A stretch of 37,844 nt of DNA from Nitrospirota bacterium (GTDB taxonomy: Bacteria > Nitrospirota > Thermodesulfovibrionia > UBA6902 > DSMQ01), in assembly GCA_016212185.1 (NCBI GenBank), contig JACRGX010000056.1, forward strand, positions 95,240 through 133,083. Direction: 5' to 3'. Below are positions 7,827 through 16,601 of this stretch, piece by piece. Made by a program: the position numbers and the translations under genes. How positions within the stretch are numbered: position 1 is the stretch's first letter; each line of letters starts with the position of its first letter. The notes beneath the pieces were generated by a model. The model was not told where the DNA came from and searched no databases. It was given only the letters and a program-made list of their open reading frames with translations.

Positions 7827-8879
7827 TTGCAAAAGGTATTAATGAAGGGCAATGAGGCAGTAGCAGAAGCTGCTGTTCGGGCAGGATGCGGATTTTATGC
7901 AGGCTATCCGATAACGCCGCAAAATGAAATCCCCGAGTATTTGTCATGGCGGATGCCAGAGGCAGGGGGCATCTTTATTCAGGCGGAGAGCGAACTTTCT
8001 GCAATAAACATGGTCTTTGGCGCATCTGCCGTAGGCGCAAGGGCCATGACGTCCTCCAGCAGTCCGGGCATCAGCCTCAAGCAGGAAGGGATATCATATC
8101 TTGCCGGCGCAGAGCTTCCGGCAGTTATTGTAAACATTCAAAGGGGCGGGCCCGGTCTTGGGAATATTTCCGGCAGTCAGGCAGACTATTTTCAGGCTGT
8201 AAAAGGCGGCGGGCACGGAGATTACAGACTCCTTGTTTATGCGCCGTGGAACCTGCAGGAGATGTGGGACCTTACGATGAAGGCCTTTGACAAGGCAGAT
8301 GAATACAGAAATCCTGTAATGATTTTAGCCGACGGCGTGATTGGACAGATGATGGAGCCGCTGATTCAGACAGCATATAAACAGCCGGTTTTGCCGCCGA
8401 AGGAGTGGGCGCTTACCGGATGTGCAGGCAGGGAGCCTAATGTTATTAAGTCCCTCTATATGCAGGAAGGCATGCTTGAGAAAAAAAACTGGCAGCTCAA
8501 AGAAAAATACGACAGGATGTGTCAGAACGAGGTGATGTATGACGCGCTTTATCCGGACGATGCAGACATAATTATAACTGCGTATGGAAGCAGTGCGCGG
8601 ATTGCACTATCGGCAATAAGACGGCTGAGAAAAGAGGGGGTTAAGGCAGGACTTTTCAGGCCTGTTACCCTTTTCCCCTTTCCTCAAAAAGAAATTGCAG
8701 GGCTTTGTGACGGGAAACGCAGATTCCTTACGATTGAGATGAACACAGGACAGATGGTTGAGGATGTAAGGCTTGCTGTAAACGGAAAAGCCCATGTGGA
8801 TTTTTACGGAAGACCCGGCGGCGGCATGCCGACACCCGAAGAACTCTGCGAAGTTATACTAAAATCCATAAGGGCTTGA
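7827..8879 (+). CDS. vorB: 2-oxoacid:ferredoxin oxidoreductase alpha subunit, VorB type
   Basis: A 350-residue alpha subunit of a ferredoxin-dependent 2-oxoacid oxidoreductase. The N-terminus KVLMKGNEAVAEAA, GYPITPQNEIPEYL, then RGGPGLGNI and YFQAVKGGGHGDYRLLV are hallmarks of VorB (3-methyl-2-oxobutanoate) or the close KorA type. The enzyme converts a 2-oxoacid plus CoA to acyl-CoA, CO2 and reduced ferredoxin. I chose the TTG at 7827 because GGAGG precedes it by four bases and the product then starts at the family-typical position; ATG 7842 would cut into KVLMKGN. The TPP-binding beta and gamma subunits do not follow, since rplM comes next. The stop codon overlaps the -35 box of the rplM promoter. 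Substrate specificity is unproven. Confidence 0.88.
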   Translation: MQKVLMKGNEAVAEAAVRAGCGFYAGYPITPQNEIPEYLSWRMPEAGGIFIQAESELSAINMVFGASAVGARAMTSSSSPGISLKQEGISYLAGAELPAVIVNIQRGGPGLGNISGSQADYFQAVKGGGHGDYRLLVYAPWNLQEMWDLTMKAFDKADEYRNPVMILADGVIGQMMEPLIQTAYKQPVLPPKEWALTGCAGREPNVIKSLYMQEGMLEKKNWQLKEKYDRMCQNEVMYDALYPDDADIIITAYGSSARIALSAIRRLRKEGVKAGLFRPVTLFPFPQKEIAGLCDGKRRFLTIEMNTGQMVEDVRLAVNGKAHVDFYGRPGGGMPTPEELCEVILKSIRA

Positions 8880-8905
8880 CAAATAAAGGCATTCCAGTTT
8901 ATTAT
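8876..8905 (+). promoter_or_regulatory. Sigma70-type promoter of rplM-rpsI
   Basis: TTGACA (8876-8881) overlaps the vorB stop codon. TATTAT (8900-8905) follows after 18 bases, giving a leader of roughly 30 nt before rplM. Confidence 0.6.
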
Positions 8906-8939
8906 TACTCTTTACGATTTTATCCCCAAGGGAAGAACA

Positions 8940-9368
8940 ATGAAGACTATATTTGCTAAAAACACGACTGTTCAGAAAAAGTGGCATCTTATTGATGCGG
9001 AAGACAAAGTATTGGGAAGGCTTGCATGCAGGGTTGCGGCAATACTGCGCGGCAAGGACAAGCCCATATTTACCCCGAATGTGGACTGCGGGGATTTTGT
9101 GGTTATTATCAATGCCGACAAAGTGAGACTTACAGGCGCAAAGCTTGAGCATAAGGTCTACAGGCACCATAGCAGTTATCCGGGCGGGCTTAAGACAAGG
9201 ACTGCAAAAAATCTTATGCAGACGGCGCCTGAAGAAATAATCACAATGGCTGTCGGCGGCATGCTTCCGAAGAGCAAACTCGGCAAGGCGCAGCTGAAAA
9301 AATTAAAGGTCTACAAGGGTGCTGACCACCCTCATCATGCGCAAACTCCTGAAGTAAAAGGAATATAA
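8940..9368 (+). CDS. rplM: 50S ribosomal protein L13
   Basis: A 142-residue protein of normal L13 length. It shows [15 protein letters not shown] at the start, [16 protein letters not shown] in the middle and [11 protein letters not shown], with [11 protein letters not shown] near the end. L13 is an early-assembly large-subunit protein that binds 23S rRNA. It is followed after 12 bases by rpsI, the near-universal bacterial pairing. AAGGGAAGA serves as RBS. Confidence 0.98.
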   Translation: MKTIFAKNTTVQKKWHLIDAEDKVLGRLACRVAAILRGKDKPIFTPNVDCGDFVVIINADKVRLTGAKLEHKVYRHHSSYPGGLKTRTAKNLMQTAPEEIITMAVGGMLPKSKLGKAQLKKLKVYKGADHPHHAQTPEVKGI

Positions 9369-9380
9369 AGGTCTAAAGAT

Positions 9381-9770
9381 ATGGCAGAGATTTTATATAA
9401 CGCAACAGGCAGAAGGAAAACCTCAATTGCGAGGGTCAAGCTGACACCGGGCACCGGCGCAATAACCATTAACAACAAACCGGTTGATAAATACTTTCCT
9501 GACGCCATGAAGATGCTTGTAAGACAGCCGCTGGAGTCAGTAGCTGTCTCCAATAAATACAATGTTGCCGTAAAAGTTGTGGGCGGTGGAGTGACCGGGC
9601 AGGCAGGAGCCATAAGGCACGGTATTTCAAGGGCCTTGATTCAGCTTAATCCTGATTTCAGGCCGAAGCTCAAAAAGGAAGGACTGCTGACAAGAGACCC
9701 GCGTGCAAAAGAGCGGAAGAAATACGGGCAGAAGGGCGCAAGAAAGAGATTCCAGTTCTCCAAGAGATAA
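9381..9770 (+). CDS. rpsI: 30S ribosomal protein S9
   Basis: A 129-residue protein beginning [16 protein letters not shown] and ending [17 protein letters not shown], the conserved basic tail that reaches the P-site tRNA. Length is typical. It is the second gene of the rplM-rpsI operon, and a heptamer hairpin repeat lies just after the stop. Confidence 0.98.
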   Translation: MAEILYNATGRRKTSIARVKLTPGTGAITINNKPVDKYFPDAMKMLVRQPLESVAVSNKYNVAVKVVGGGVTGQAGAIRHGISRALIQLNPDFRPKLKKEGLLTRDPRAKERKKYGQKGARKRFQFSKR

Positions 9771-9780
9771 CCTATAAACC

Positions 9781-9847
9781 GTGAAGCGTGATGCGTAAAG
9801 CGTAATGGGTAAAAGACCACAACACATCACTCATCACTCATTACGGG
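9781..9847. repeat. Heptamer repeat forming an imperfect hairpin between rpsI and argC
   Basis: The left arm has four heptamers in register (GTGAAGC, GTGATGC, GTAAAGC, GTAATGG; 9781-9808). The right arm has ATCACTC, ATCACTC, ATTACGG (9826-9846), which are complementary in type. About 16 of 22 positions pair. It could act as a weak terminator or insulator, but no T-run follows. Confidence 0.75.
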
Positions 9848-9853
9848 CTATAA

Positions 9854-10918
9854 ATGTTAAAAGTTGCAATAGCAGGCGGCAGCGGATATACAGGCGGCGA
9901 ACTTCTAAGACTGCTCCTTCAGCACCCCCATGTAAAAGTCACCCTTGTAACCGCAGAGCACTCGGCAGGCAAGGCTGTCACTAAGCTTTTCCCCGGGCTC
10001 AGAAAAATCGCCGACCATCTGACCTTTGAACCCATGGACTTTAAAAAGGCGGTAAACCGCGCTGACCTTTTCTTCCTTTGCCTCCCACATAAAACCTCGC
10101 AGGAAATTGTTTTTAATTTTCATAAGGCAGGCAAAAAAGTAATTGACCTCTCTGCTGATTACAGGTTAAAAGAGCCCTCTGTTTATGAGGAATGGTACAA
10201 GACGCCTCATTTCTATGCGGCTTTGTTAAAAAAATCAGTCTACGGGCTTCCAGAACTTTACAGAAAAGAAATAAAGAAGGCGAAAATAGTCGCAAACCCC
10301 GGCTGCTATCCTGTAAGCGCCATTTTAGGGCTTGCGCCGCTGCTGTCCAAGAAAGCTGAGATTATTGATACAGACTCTATAATCATAGATTCAAAATCAG
10401 GCGTCTCAGGCGCAGGAAGAAATCCGAGCCAGCCATTTATGTTTTCCGAGGCAAACGAGTCTGTTATGGCTTATGCCATCACAACGCACCGTCATACGCC
10501 TGAGATAGAGCAGGAACTTAGTTTTGCTGCAAAGAAGAAGATTCAAATAACCTTCACGCCTCATCTCATGCCCATGGACCGGGGCATACTTACAACAATA
10601 TATGTGAAACTGAAAAAAGGGTCAGGGGTCAGGGGTCAGGGGTCAGGGCTGCAGGAAATGTATAAAAAGTTTTATGCCAAGGAGCCTTTTGTCAGGGTGT
10701 TGAAAGAAGGTGAATATCCAAACACCAAGGCTGTCAAAGGGACTAATTTCTGCGACATTGCCGTATTCCCTGATAATAGGAGAAATAATTCCCTCATTAT
10801 TGTTTCTGCGATAGACAATCTCTTAAAAGGCGCCGCCGGCACGGCAGTGCATAATATGAATATCATGTACGGCTTTGATGAAACAAAAGGGCTGAAGCCA
10901 TTTGCGCCATTTCCATGA
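9854..10918 (+). CDS. argC: N-acetyl-gamma-glutamyl-phosphate reductase
   Basis: A 354-residue enzyme of arginine biosynthesis (third step, NADPH-dependent reduction of N-acetylglutamyl phosphate). The nucleotide-binding GGSGYTGGELLRLL is at residues 8-21. The catalytic cysteine is C151 in NPGCYPVSA. HRHTPEIEQEL and FTPHLMPMDRGIL follow. Residues about 254-266 (KKGSGVRGQGSGL) are encoded by four exact GTCAGGG heptamers (10621-10648) and look like an inserted surface loop. The TGA overlaps the argJ ATG (ATGA), so argC-argJ is a coupled operon. Confidence 0.96.
   Translation: MLKVAIAGGSGYTGGELLRLLLQHPHVKVTLVTAEHSAGKAVTKLFPGLRKIADHLTFEPMDFKKAVNRADLFFLCLPHKTSQEIVFNFHKAGKKVIDLSADYRLKEPSVYEEWYKTPHFYAALLKKSVYGLPELYRKEIKKAKIVANPGCYPVSAILGLAPLLSKKAEIIDTDSIIIDSKSGVSGAGRNPSQPFMFSEANESVMAYAITTHRHTPEIEQELSFAAKKKIQITFTPHLMPMDRGILTTIYVKLKKGSGVRGQGSGLQEMYKKFYAKEPFVRVLKEGEYPNTKAVKGTNFCDIAVFPDNRRNNSLIIVSAIDNLLKGAAGTAVHNMNIMYGFDETKGLKPFAPFP
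10621..10648 (+). repeat. Four exact GTCAGGG heptamers inside argC
   Basis: GTCAGGG occurs at 10621, 10628, 10635 and 10642 without mismatch. The 28-bp array is translated and the frame of argC is preserved. Confidence 0.97.
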
Positions 10919-12132
10919 CATCTAAAATCCAAATTCCAAAATCCAAATTCCAAAATCTCAAAGTCTCCGGTTTTAAATTCTCCGCAGTATCAGCAGGCAT
11001 AAAGACCCCCGGCAGGAAAGACCTCTGCCTGATTTCTTCAGAAGCGGTTTCAAATATCGCGGGCGTTTTTACAACGAACAAGATTAAGGCGGCGCCGGTT
11101 AAACTTGATACCTCAAAAATTGCATCAGGCAAAGGGCAGGCAATAATTGCCAACAGCGGAAATGCAAACGCCTGCACAGGCGCAAGGGGGATGAAGGACG
11201 CAAAAGAAACAGCGGCTTCACTTGCCAAAGAATTAGGCATATCGCCAATGCTTGTCTATGTGGCATCCACAGGCGTCATCGGACATCCGCTTCCTGCCGG
11301 AAATATAAAAACCGCTATTCCGGGGTTAGTAAAAAAACTCTCTGTCCACTCTCTGCCTGATGCGGCAGATGCAATTATGACCACGGATACATTCCCTAAG
11401 ATAGTTTCAAGAAAAATAAATATTAACGGAAAGACAGGCACGATTGCCGGCATTGCAAAGGGCGCGGGCATGATTTCGCCCAATATGGCGACAATGCTCT
11501 GTTTTATAGTCACTGATATAGCCGTGGAGCCAAACGCACTTAATTCCGCTTTAAAAAATGCAGTAAAAACTACTTTTAACATGCTGACTATTGATAATGA
11601 CATGAGCACCAATGACACAGTATTGCTCATGGCAAACGGCGCATTAAAAAACAGTCCCCTGAGAAAAAATTCCCCTTCATACCGTAAATTTAAAAATGCG
11701 CTTACAGAGGTTTCATATAATCTCACAAAGATGATTGCGATGGACGGCGAAGGCGCGACAAAATTAATTGAAGTCATTGTAAAAGGCGCAAGGACTGAAG
11801 CTGATGCGGAAAAGGTTTGCAGGGCAATTGCAAATTCACTTCTGGTAAAAACCGCTATTTACGGACAAGACCCGAACTGGGGCCGGATTATGGCGGCAAT
11901 CGGTTATTCAGGAGCGGATGTGCAGGAAGAAAAAATCAGTATTTCACTTAATGGACTCAAACTTGTAAGCAGGGGCAAAGGCAGGGGCAATGAGGCATCC
12001 CTGAGAAAAACCCTTTCAAAAAATGAAATAATAATCACCGTGGATTTAAGCCTCGGCAAAAAAGAGGCGCGTGTTCTCACCTGCGATTTAACAGAAGGGT
12101 ATATTAAGATTAACGCAAGCTATACGACGTAA
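10915..12132 (+). CDS. argJ: Glutamate N-acetyltransferase / amino-acid acetyltransferase ArgJ
   Basis: A 405-residue ArgJ. The self-cleavage site is in KGAGMISPNMATML, between A192 and T193, and the new N-terminal Thr is the nucleophile. TTDTFPK, TIDNDMSTNDT and the C-terminal DLTEGYIKINASYTT are also typical. ArgJ transfers the acetyl group from N-acetylornithine to glutamate (cyclic arginine pathway), and some members also use acetyl-CoA. The first 16 or so residues (MTSKIQIPKSKFQNLK) come from TCCAAAT/TCCAAAA heptamers and are probably an added N-terminal tail. The next in-frame family-like sequence, GFKFSAVSAGIK, is where ArgJ homology would normally begin. Confidence 0.96.
   Translation: MTSKIQIPKSKFQNLKVSGFKFSAVSAGIKTPGRKDLCLISSEAVSNIAGVFTTNKIKAAPVKLDTSKIASGKGQAIIANSGNANACTGARGMKDAKETAASLAKELGISPMLVYVASTGVIGHPLPAGNIKTAIPGLVKKLSVHSLPDAADAIMTTDTFPKIVSRKININGKTGTIAGIAKGAGMISPNMATMLCFIVTDIAVEPNALNSALKNAVKTTFNMLTIDNDMSTNDTVLLMANGALKNSPLRKNSPSYRKFKNALTEVSYNLTKMIAMDGEGATKLIEVIVKGARTEADAEKVCRAIANSLLVKTAIYGQDPNWGRIMAAIGYSGADVQEEKISISLNGLKLVSRGKGRGNEASLRKTLSKNEIIITVDLSLGKKEARVLTCDLTEGYIKINASYTT
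10921..10962 (+). repeat. Six heptamers encoding the ArgJ N-terminus
   Basis: TCTAAAA, TCCAAAT, TCCAAAA, TCCAAAT, TCCAAAA, TCTCAAA run in perfect seven-base register directly after the argJ start codon. Confidence 0.95.
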
Positions 12133-12260
12133 AAAATATTTTAAATTACATCTGTCGTTGCTTTTCCCTGTTCTATAATCACAGCTAAAGCCCTCATTTA
12201 ACAGCAGGCTGAAAAAATACTTCACTTTAATATAAAATGTGTCAGATATTAGGCAATTAT

Positions 12261-14597
12261 ATGACCGAACAGGATGCAAGAATTGTAATCAACCGAAAGC
12301 TTATTGAATCCGGCTGGATTCTTGAAGGAGCAGGCAGGAATGTTTTGACAGAGCAGCATTGCGGCGCTGGTTTCTCCGACTATCTCCTTCTCGGCAGAAA
12401 GGGACAGAATCTTGCAGTTCTGGAAGCAAAGGATGATTCCCTCGGCGATGTTTATCTCGCAAAAGAGCAGGCGCGGGGTTATGCCCTTGCACATGGCTGT
12501 AGATATATTTTCCTCGCTAATTCAGAACAGATTTATTTCTGGGATTTGGATGAAGGCGATGCCCGCCCGATAGAAAGATTTATCTCGCCCGAAGACCTGC
12601 AACGAAGATCAGACCTAAAATTATTAAAAAAACCATTATCTCAAACAGTTCACTCCGTAAGTATTGCTGATAGACCTTATCAAGCAGAGGCAAGCGATAT
12701 TATCGCAAAATTATATGATGAAGGCAAAAGGGCATTTTTGTTGGAAATGGCAACAGGCACAGGCAAGACAAGACTTGCGGCTGCAATAATTGACAGGTTT
12801 CTCAATACACATCAGGCTGAGAGAGTTCTTTTTATTGTTGACAGGATTGAGCTTGCAAAGCAGGCGATTGAGGCGTTCCAACTTGCGTTTAGGGATAAAT
12901 ATAAGAGCGTGCGGTACAAACCGGGGCGTCACGGCGAATGGGGAGGAGCTTCAGTTGTAGTGGCGACAATACAAAGTTTAAACCTTCATTACAAGGATGA
13001 CTTTACTCCCGGTTATTTTGATATCGTTTTCAATGATGAATGTCACCGTTCTATTTATGGCGAATTGCCTCGTCAGGTAGTTGAGTATTTTCAGGCAACA
13101 AGAATCGGATTAACTGCAACGCCAAAGGATTTTTTGAGAAACATTGATATAGACAAGCTTAACGAAAGTAATCCCAAAGCCCTTGAATACAGGATAATGC
13201 GCGACACATACAAACATTTCGGATGTGAACCCGGAGAGCCGACATACAGATATACAATTCAAGATGCTGTAAATGCTTTACAGCCCGGTCCATATCTTGT
13301 CCCGTCAAAGATATACAAACTTTATTCTCTGGTTACCAAGGAATCTGCATCAGAAAACGGATGGAGCACTGAGATTGACGGTGAAGATTATACATTTGCT
13401 ATTTCCCAAATAGAAAAAAAGGTAAATGTTCCTGAGCGGAATAGGCTTATATGCAAGGAGTTTCTAAAATATGCTTTAATAACTCCTGACGGTTCAATTG
13501 GAAAGACCATTGTTTTTGCCGTATCTCAAGACCACGCAGGTGCGCTTGCAAGGGAATTAAATATGCTTGTACCGGAGGCAAACGGCAGATTTGCACAGGT
13601 TATTACCTCAAGAGTGAAAGGCGCTTCCGACCTTGCAAAGGCGTTTCGTAAAGATGAAAACTACTGGCCCAGAATTGCAGTTAGTGTTGATATGCTTTCC
13701 ACAGGCTATGATTGTCCAGAGCTTTTGAATATTGTTCTTGCCCGACCCATTGCCTCGCCTACAAATTACATACAGATAAAAGGGCGCGGTACGCGCAAAT
13801 ATGCTTTCCCTGACGGAATACAAAAGACCCATTTTATCATCCATGATTTCTGCGAGGTTGTTGAATATTTTGAGGAGAAATATGACTATAATGCGCCGTT
13901 GCCGGTCTATGAGCCTTCTGATGTATCTGAAAACCCAACACCCTTTTATCAAAAAATGAGCGGAAGTGCAGAAAACAATAAAGGCACAAACAGAGGGAAG
14001 CTTATTTCTCCTGCGCCAGACATAATAGTTTTCACGGAATTTATTGAAGTCGGCCTGGATGGCGAGAAAGTTGACAGGATGTTTTATCAAAGCATGTGGC
14101 AGGAAAAAATTCGCGAGACGGCAAAAGAAAAACCGGAACTTATTGAGGCGGCAAAGACGGATAATTTCCCTGATGAGTTGATGGAATACTTGAGAACAGA
14201 GGTTTTAAATCGCCCTGTGGAATACTTCAATGAAACTAATCTTGCAAAGGTTTACAAAATATTTGCAGACATCACGGATTTTATCAAAGAGGCATTAGGT
14301 GTTGGGAAACTGCCTACACAGCACGAACAACTTGATAAACTTATTGAGTTTCTCAAGGTTGAATATAAGCTGAATCTGTTACAGATCCGCTTGCTCAAGG
14401 TTCTGATAGAACAACTTATTCAGAGCCCAAAGTATGCTGAACAGTTTGACAGAGGTGATTTCAAATTTCTTGATAACCAGCCTTTTGCTTCCTATGGCGG
14501 TGTGGGAGCTTATGTATCAGCCTTTGGTGTAATAATTAAACCCATTTTTTCAGAGGTTAAACAAAGCCCGCCCTTTAAACTGGCAAGGATGAAATAA
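12261..14597 (+). CDS. hsdR: Type I restriction enzyme R subunit (EcoEI-like)
   Basis: About 778 residues from the preferred ATG 12261; an in-frame ATG at 12237 adds eight residues. The nuclease domain shows GFSDYLL...LEAKDD, a PD-(D/E)XK pattern, near the start. Helicase motifs follow: MATGTGKT, NDECHRS (DEAD-like), TATP and the arginine-finger motif QIKGRGTRKY. The C-terminal third (EFIEVGLDGEKVDRMFYQ onward) resembles the EcoEI R C-terminal domain. The short length fits this class. The protein translocates DNA and cleaves unmodified DNA with HsdM/HsdS. The hsdM gene begins two bases after the stop, indicating a tight operon. All key motifs appear intact. Confidence 0.93.
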   Translation: MTEQDARIVINRKLIESGWILEGAGRNVLTEQHCGAGFSDYLLLGRKGQNLAVLEAKDDSLGDVYLAKEQARGYALAHGCRYIFLANSEQIYFWDLDEGDARPIERFISPEDLQRRSDLKLLKKPLSQTVHSVSIADRPYQAEASDIIAKLYDEGKRAFLLEMATGTGKTRLAAAIIDRFLNTHQAERVLFIVDRIELAKQAIEAFQLAFRDKYKSVRYKPGRHGEWGGASVVVATIQSLNLHYKDDFTPGYFDIVFNDECHRSIYGELPRQVVEYFQATRIGLTATPKDFLRNIDIDKLNESNPKALEYRIMRDTYKHFGCEPGEPTYRYTIQDAVNALQPGPYLVPSKIYKLYSLVTKESASENGWSTEIDGEDYTFAISQIEKKVNVPERNRLICKEFLKYALITPDGSIGKTIVFAVSQDHAGALARELNMLVPEANGRFAQVITSRVKGASDLAKAFRKDENYWPRIAVSVDMLSTGYDCPELLNIVLARPIASPTNYIQIKGRGTRKYAFPDGIQKTHFIIHDFCEVVEYFEEKYDYNAPLPVYEPSDVSENPTPFYQKMSGSAENNKGTNRGKLISPAPDIIVFTEFIEVGLDGEKVDRMFYQSMWQEKIRETAKEKPELIEAAKTDNFPDELMEYLRTEVLNRPVEYFNETNLAKVYKIFADITDFIKEALGVGKLPTQHEQLDKLIEFLKVEYKLNLLQIRLLKVLIEQLIQSPKYAEQFDRGDFKFLDNQPFASYGGVGAYVSAFGVIIKPIFSEVKQSPPFKLARMK

Positions 14598-14598
14598 T

Positions 14599-16077
14599 AT
14601 GCCGACTAATTTCATAAACTCAGACCTGAGACAGAAAGTTGACCAGCTTATGGATGAACTTTGGGCAGGCGGAGTCAATAACCCGATGACTGCCATTGAA
14701 CAGATTAGTTATCTGATGTTTCTTAAGAGCCTGACTGAAATGGACGAGAAACAGGAGCAGTTACAGAAGATTATGGACAATCCACATACTCCCATCTTTT
14801 CCAATTCACTGGCAAAGTACAGTTGGCGGATTATTGCCCGTCTCTCAGGCGATGCCCTTTATGTTACGCTTTCAGAGGCTTTTGAGAAATTTCATGAGCT
14901 GCCCAATCTTTCGCCAATGGGAAAGGTTCTTTTCAGACAGGCGCATCTGAAGATTTTCAACAGACCCACACTGCGTTCAGTAGTTTCAATCATTGACGCT
15001 ATGGATTATAACAATGTCCGGGAATACGATACGGATGTAAAAGGCGACCTCTATGAATATCTGCTGGATAAAATCGCTATTTCAGGAACAAACGGTCAAT
15101 TCAGGACGCCGCGCCACATTATCAAGATGATGGTTAATCTCATAAAACCCACGGCAGGGCAGTACATCCTTGACCCGACATGCGGAACAGCAGGATTTCT
15201 TATTCAGGCATACCTTTATATCATGGAGCAAAATACAAGCGGAGAGATGAAGAAGGAAGGGCATATTACCGGCGATAAGCTGAGACCTGACCAGCACGAG
15301 TTTTTAAAAATGCACGCTTTGACAGGATATGACAATGATACGGATATGATAAAGATAGCAATAATGAATCTTTATCTTCACGGACTTGAAAATGCAAATG
15401 TAAGACATCACGACCCGCTTACTTTGCCAACAGAAAACGACAGAAAATATGACGTCATCTTAACCAATCCTCCGTTTGCAGGGAATGTGAACAAAGAGGC
15501 GATTCTTGAGGACTTTGACCTGAAGACATCAAAGACAGAACTTCTTTTCGGCGAATATTTCTACAAACATCTTGCTCCGGAAGGAAAGGCAGCAGTTATC
15601 GTTCCTGAAGGCGTATTGTTCGGCTCAACAAATGTACATAAGAAACTGAGAGCATGGCTTCTTGATGAATGCAGGATTCATGGAATAATCAGCCTTCCAT
15701 CCGGGGTATTTAAACCTTATGCAGGAGTAAAGACTTCAATTGTTGTCTTTGAACGTGGTGGTAAGACCGATAAAGTCTGGTTCTATGAAATCACGGCAGA
15801 CGGCTACAGCCTTGACGACAAACGGACTCCGCAACCTGATAAAAACTACATTCCTGACCTCATTGAAAAATGGAAGACAAAGCCGGAGACGGAGCGAAGC
15901 TGGTATGCAACAAGAGATGAGCTTGCAGAGAACGATTTGAACTTGACAGCAGGGCGTTATAAACCGCATGTTCATGAAGAAGTTAAGTATCCAGAGCCGA
16001 AAATAATTATCAGCGAGGTGATGGAGCTTGAGAATAAGATAGAGGGTGGATTAAAAAGTCTGTTAAAAAAAGTTTAA
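14599..16077 (+). CDS. hsdM: Type I restriction-modification DNA methyltransferase subunit
   Basis: A 492-residue N6-adenine methyltransferase. The helical HsdM N-domain is seen at 1-130 (MTAIEQISYLMFLKSL), with SAM motif I DPTCGTAGFLI near residue 192 and catalytic NPPF at about 290-293. It methylates the target chosen by HsdS and forms M2S, or R2M2S for restriction. The TAA overlaps an ATG (TAATG at 16075-16079), but a better-placed start for the next gene is at 16119. The gene appears full-length and intact. Confidence 0.95.
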   Translation: MPTNFINSDLRQKVDQLMDELWAGGVNNPMTAIEQISYLMFLKSLTEMDEKQEQLQKIMDNPHTPIFSNSLAKYSWRIIARLSGDALYVTLSEAFEKFHELPNLSPMGKVLFRQAHLKIFNRPTLRSVVSIIDAMDYNNVREYDTDVKGDLYEYLLDKIAISGTNGQFRTPRHIIKMMVNLIKPTAGQYILDPTCGTAGFLIQAYLYIMEQNTSGEMKKEGHITGDKLRPDQHEFLKMHALTGYDNDTDMIKIAIMNLYLHGLENANVRHHDPLTLPTENDRKYDVILTNPPFAGNVNKEAILEDFDLKTSKTELLFGEYFYKHLAPEGKAAVIVPEGVLFGSTNVHKKLRAWLLDECRIHGIISLPSGVFKPYAGVKTSIVVFERGGKTDKVWFYEITADGYSLDDKRTPQPDKNYIPDLIEKWKTKPETERSWYATRDELAENDLNLTAGRYKPHVHEEVKYPEPKIIISEVMELENKIEGGLKSLLKKV

Positions 16078-16118
16078 TGCAGTCTTTATATGGTAAAATA
16101 CCCGGAAGAGGAGGCAGG

Positions 16119-16343
16119 ATGTTAGCGAAGCTAAAGCAAAAAAATACAGTTACAGTTAAACAGTATGTAACCGATGAAAAAGGCCATAAGGTTGCTGCAA
16201 TTCTTGATATTAAAGAACTTGCGAGAATTGCAGATTTGCTTGAGGACCTTTCGGATTTAAAGACAATTGAAGGCAGAGTTGCCGAGCCATCAGAAGATTA
16301 TGAGGCATACAGCCGCAAAAGAAAATCCCGCCTGCATGTATAA
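16119..16343 (+). CDS. RelB/Phd-like antitoxin
   Basis: A 74-residue small protein starting MLAKLKQKNTVTVKQYV. I chose the ATG at 16119 because AGAGGAGG precedes it at proper spacing; an ATG at 16077 overlapping the hsdM stop would add 14 residues. The middle segment GHKVAAILDIKELARIADLLEDL looks like the N-terminal DNA-binding and helical part of Phd/RelB-type antitoxins, followed by a charged toxin-binding tail. It overlaps the downstream RelE-like gene by eight bases, the usual antitoxin-toxin coupling. The family is assigned mainly from context. Confidence 0.75.
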   Translation: MLAKLKQKNTVTVKQYVTDEKGHKVAAILDIKELARIADLLEDLSDLKTIEGRVAEPSEDYEAYSRKRKSRLHV

Positions 16344-16596
16344 GCTTGACATCAAGAAAAGCGCGAGAAAAGAGCTGGACAATCTGCAAAGTCAAATATT
16401 CCTAAAAATTGACAAAGCAATCCTTTCTTTGAAAAAAGACCCTTCCCCGTATCCACAATCCAAAGAGCTTAAAGGCGAAAATAAACGCAGATTGAGAGTG
16501 GGAGATTACAGGGTTGTGTATGCTATTGATGAACAACAAAAGATAATTACTGTTTTTCGCGTAAGACATCGCAAAGATGTTTACAGGCAAGGATAA
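16336..16596 (+). CDS. relE: RelE/ParE-family toxin
   Basis: An 86-residue protein: MYKLDIKKSARKELDNL at the start, then KELKGENKRRLRVGDYRVVY and a final VFRVRHRKDVY. These are the classic RelE superfamily segments; the LRVGDYRV strand and the C-terminal RHR region carry the residues that act on ribosome-bound mRNA in RelE. It overlaps the antitoxin gene by eight bases. The pair lies between hsdM and hsdS in the same direction and is probably co-transcribed with them. Confidence 0.87.
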   Translation: MYKLDIKKSARKELDNLQSQIFLKIDKAILSLKKDPSPYPQSKELKGENKRRLRVGDYRVVYAIDEQQKIITVFRVRHRKDVYRQG

Positions 16597-16601
16597 CTGT
16601 C

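Noticed and set aside
10621-10648. CRISPR-like array
   Set aside because: Units are 7-8 bases with no spacers; no repeat-spacer pattern or cas gene occurs anywhere in the window.
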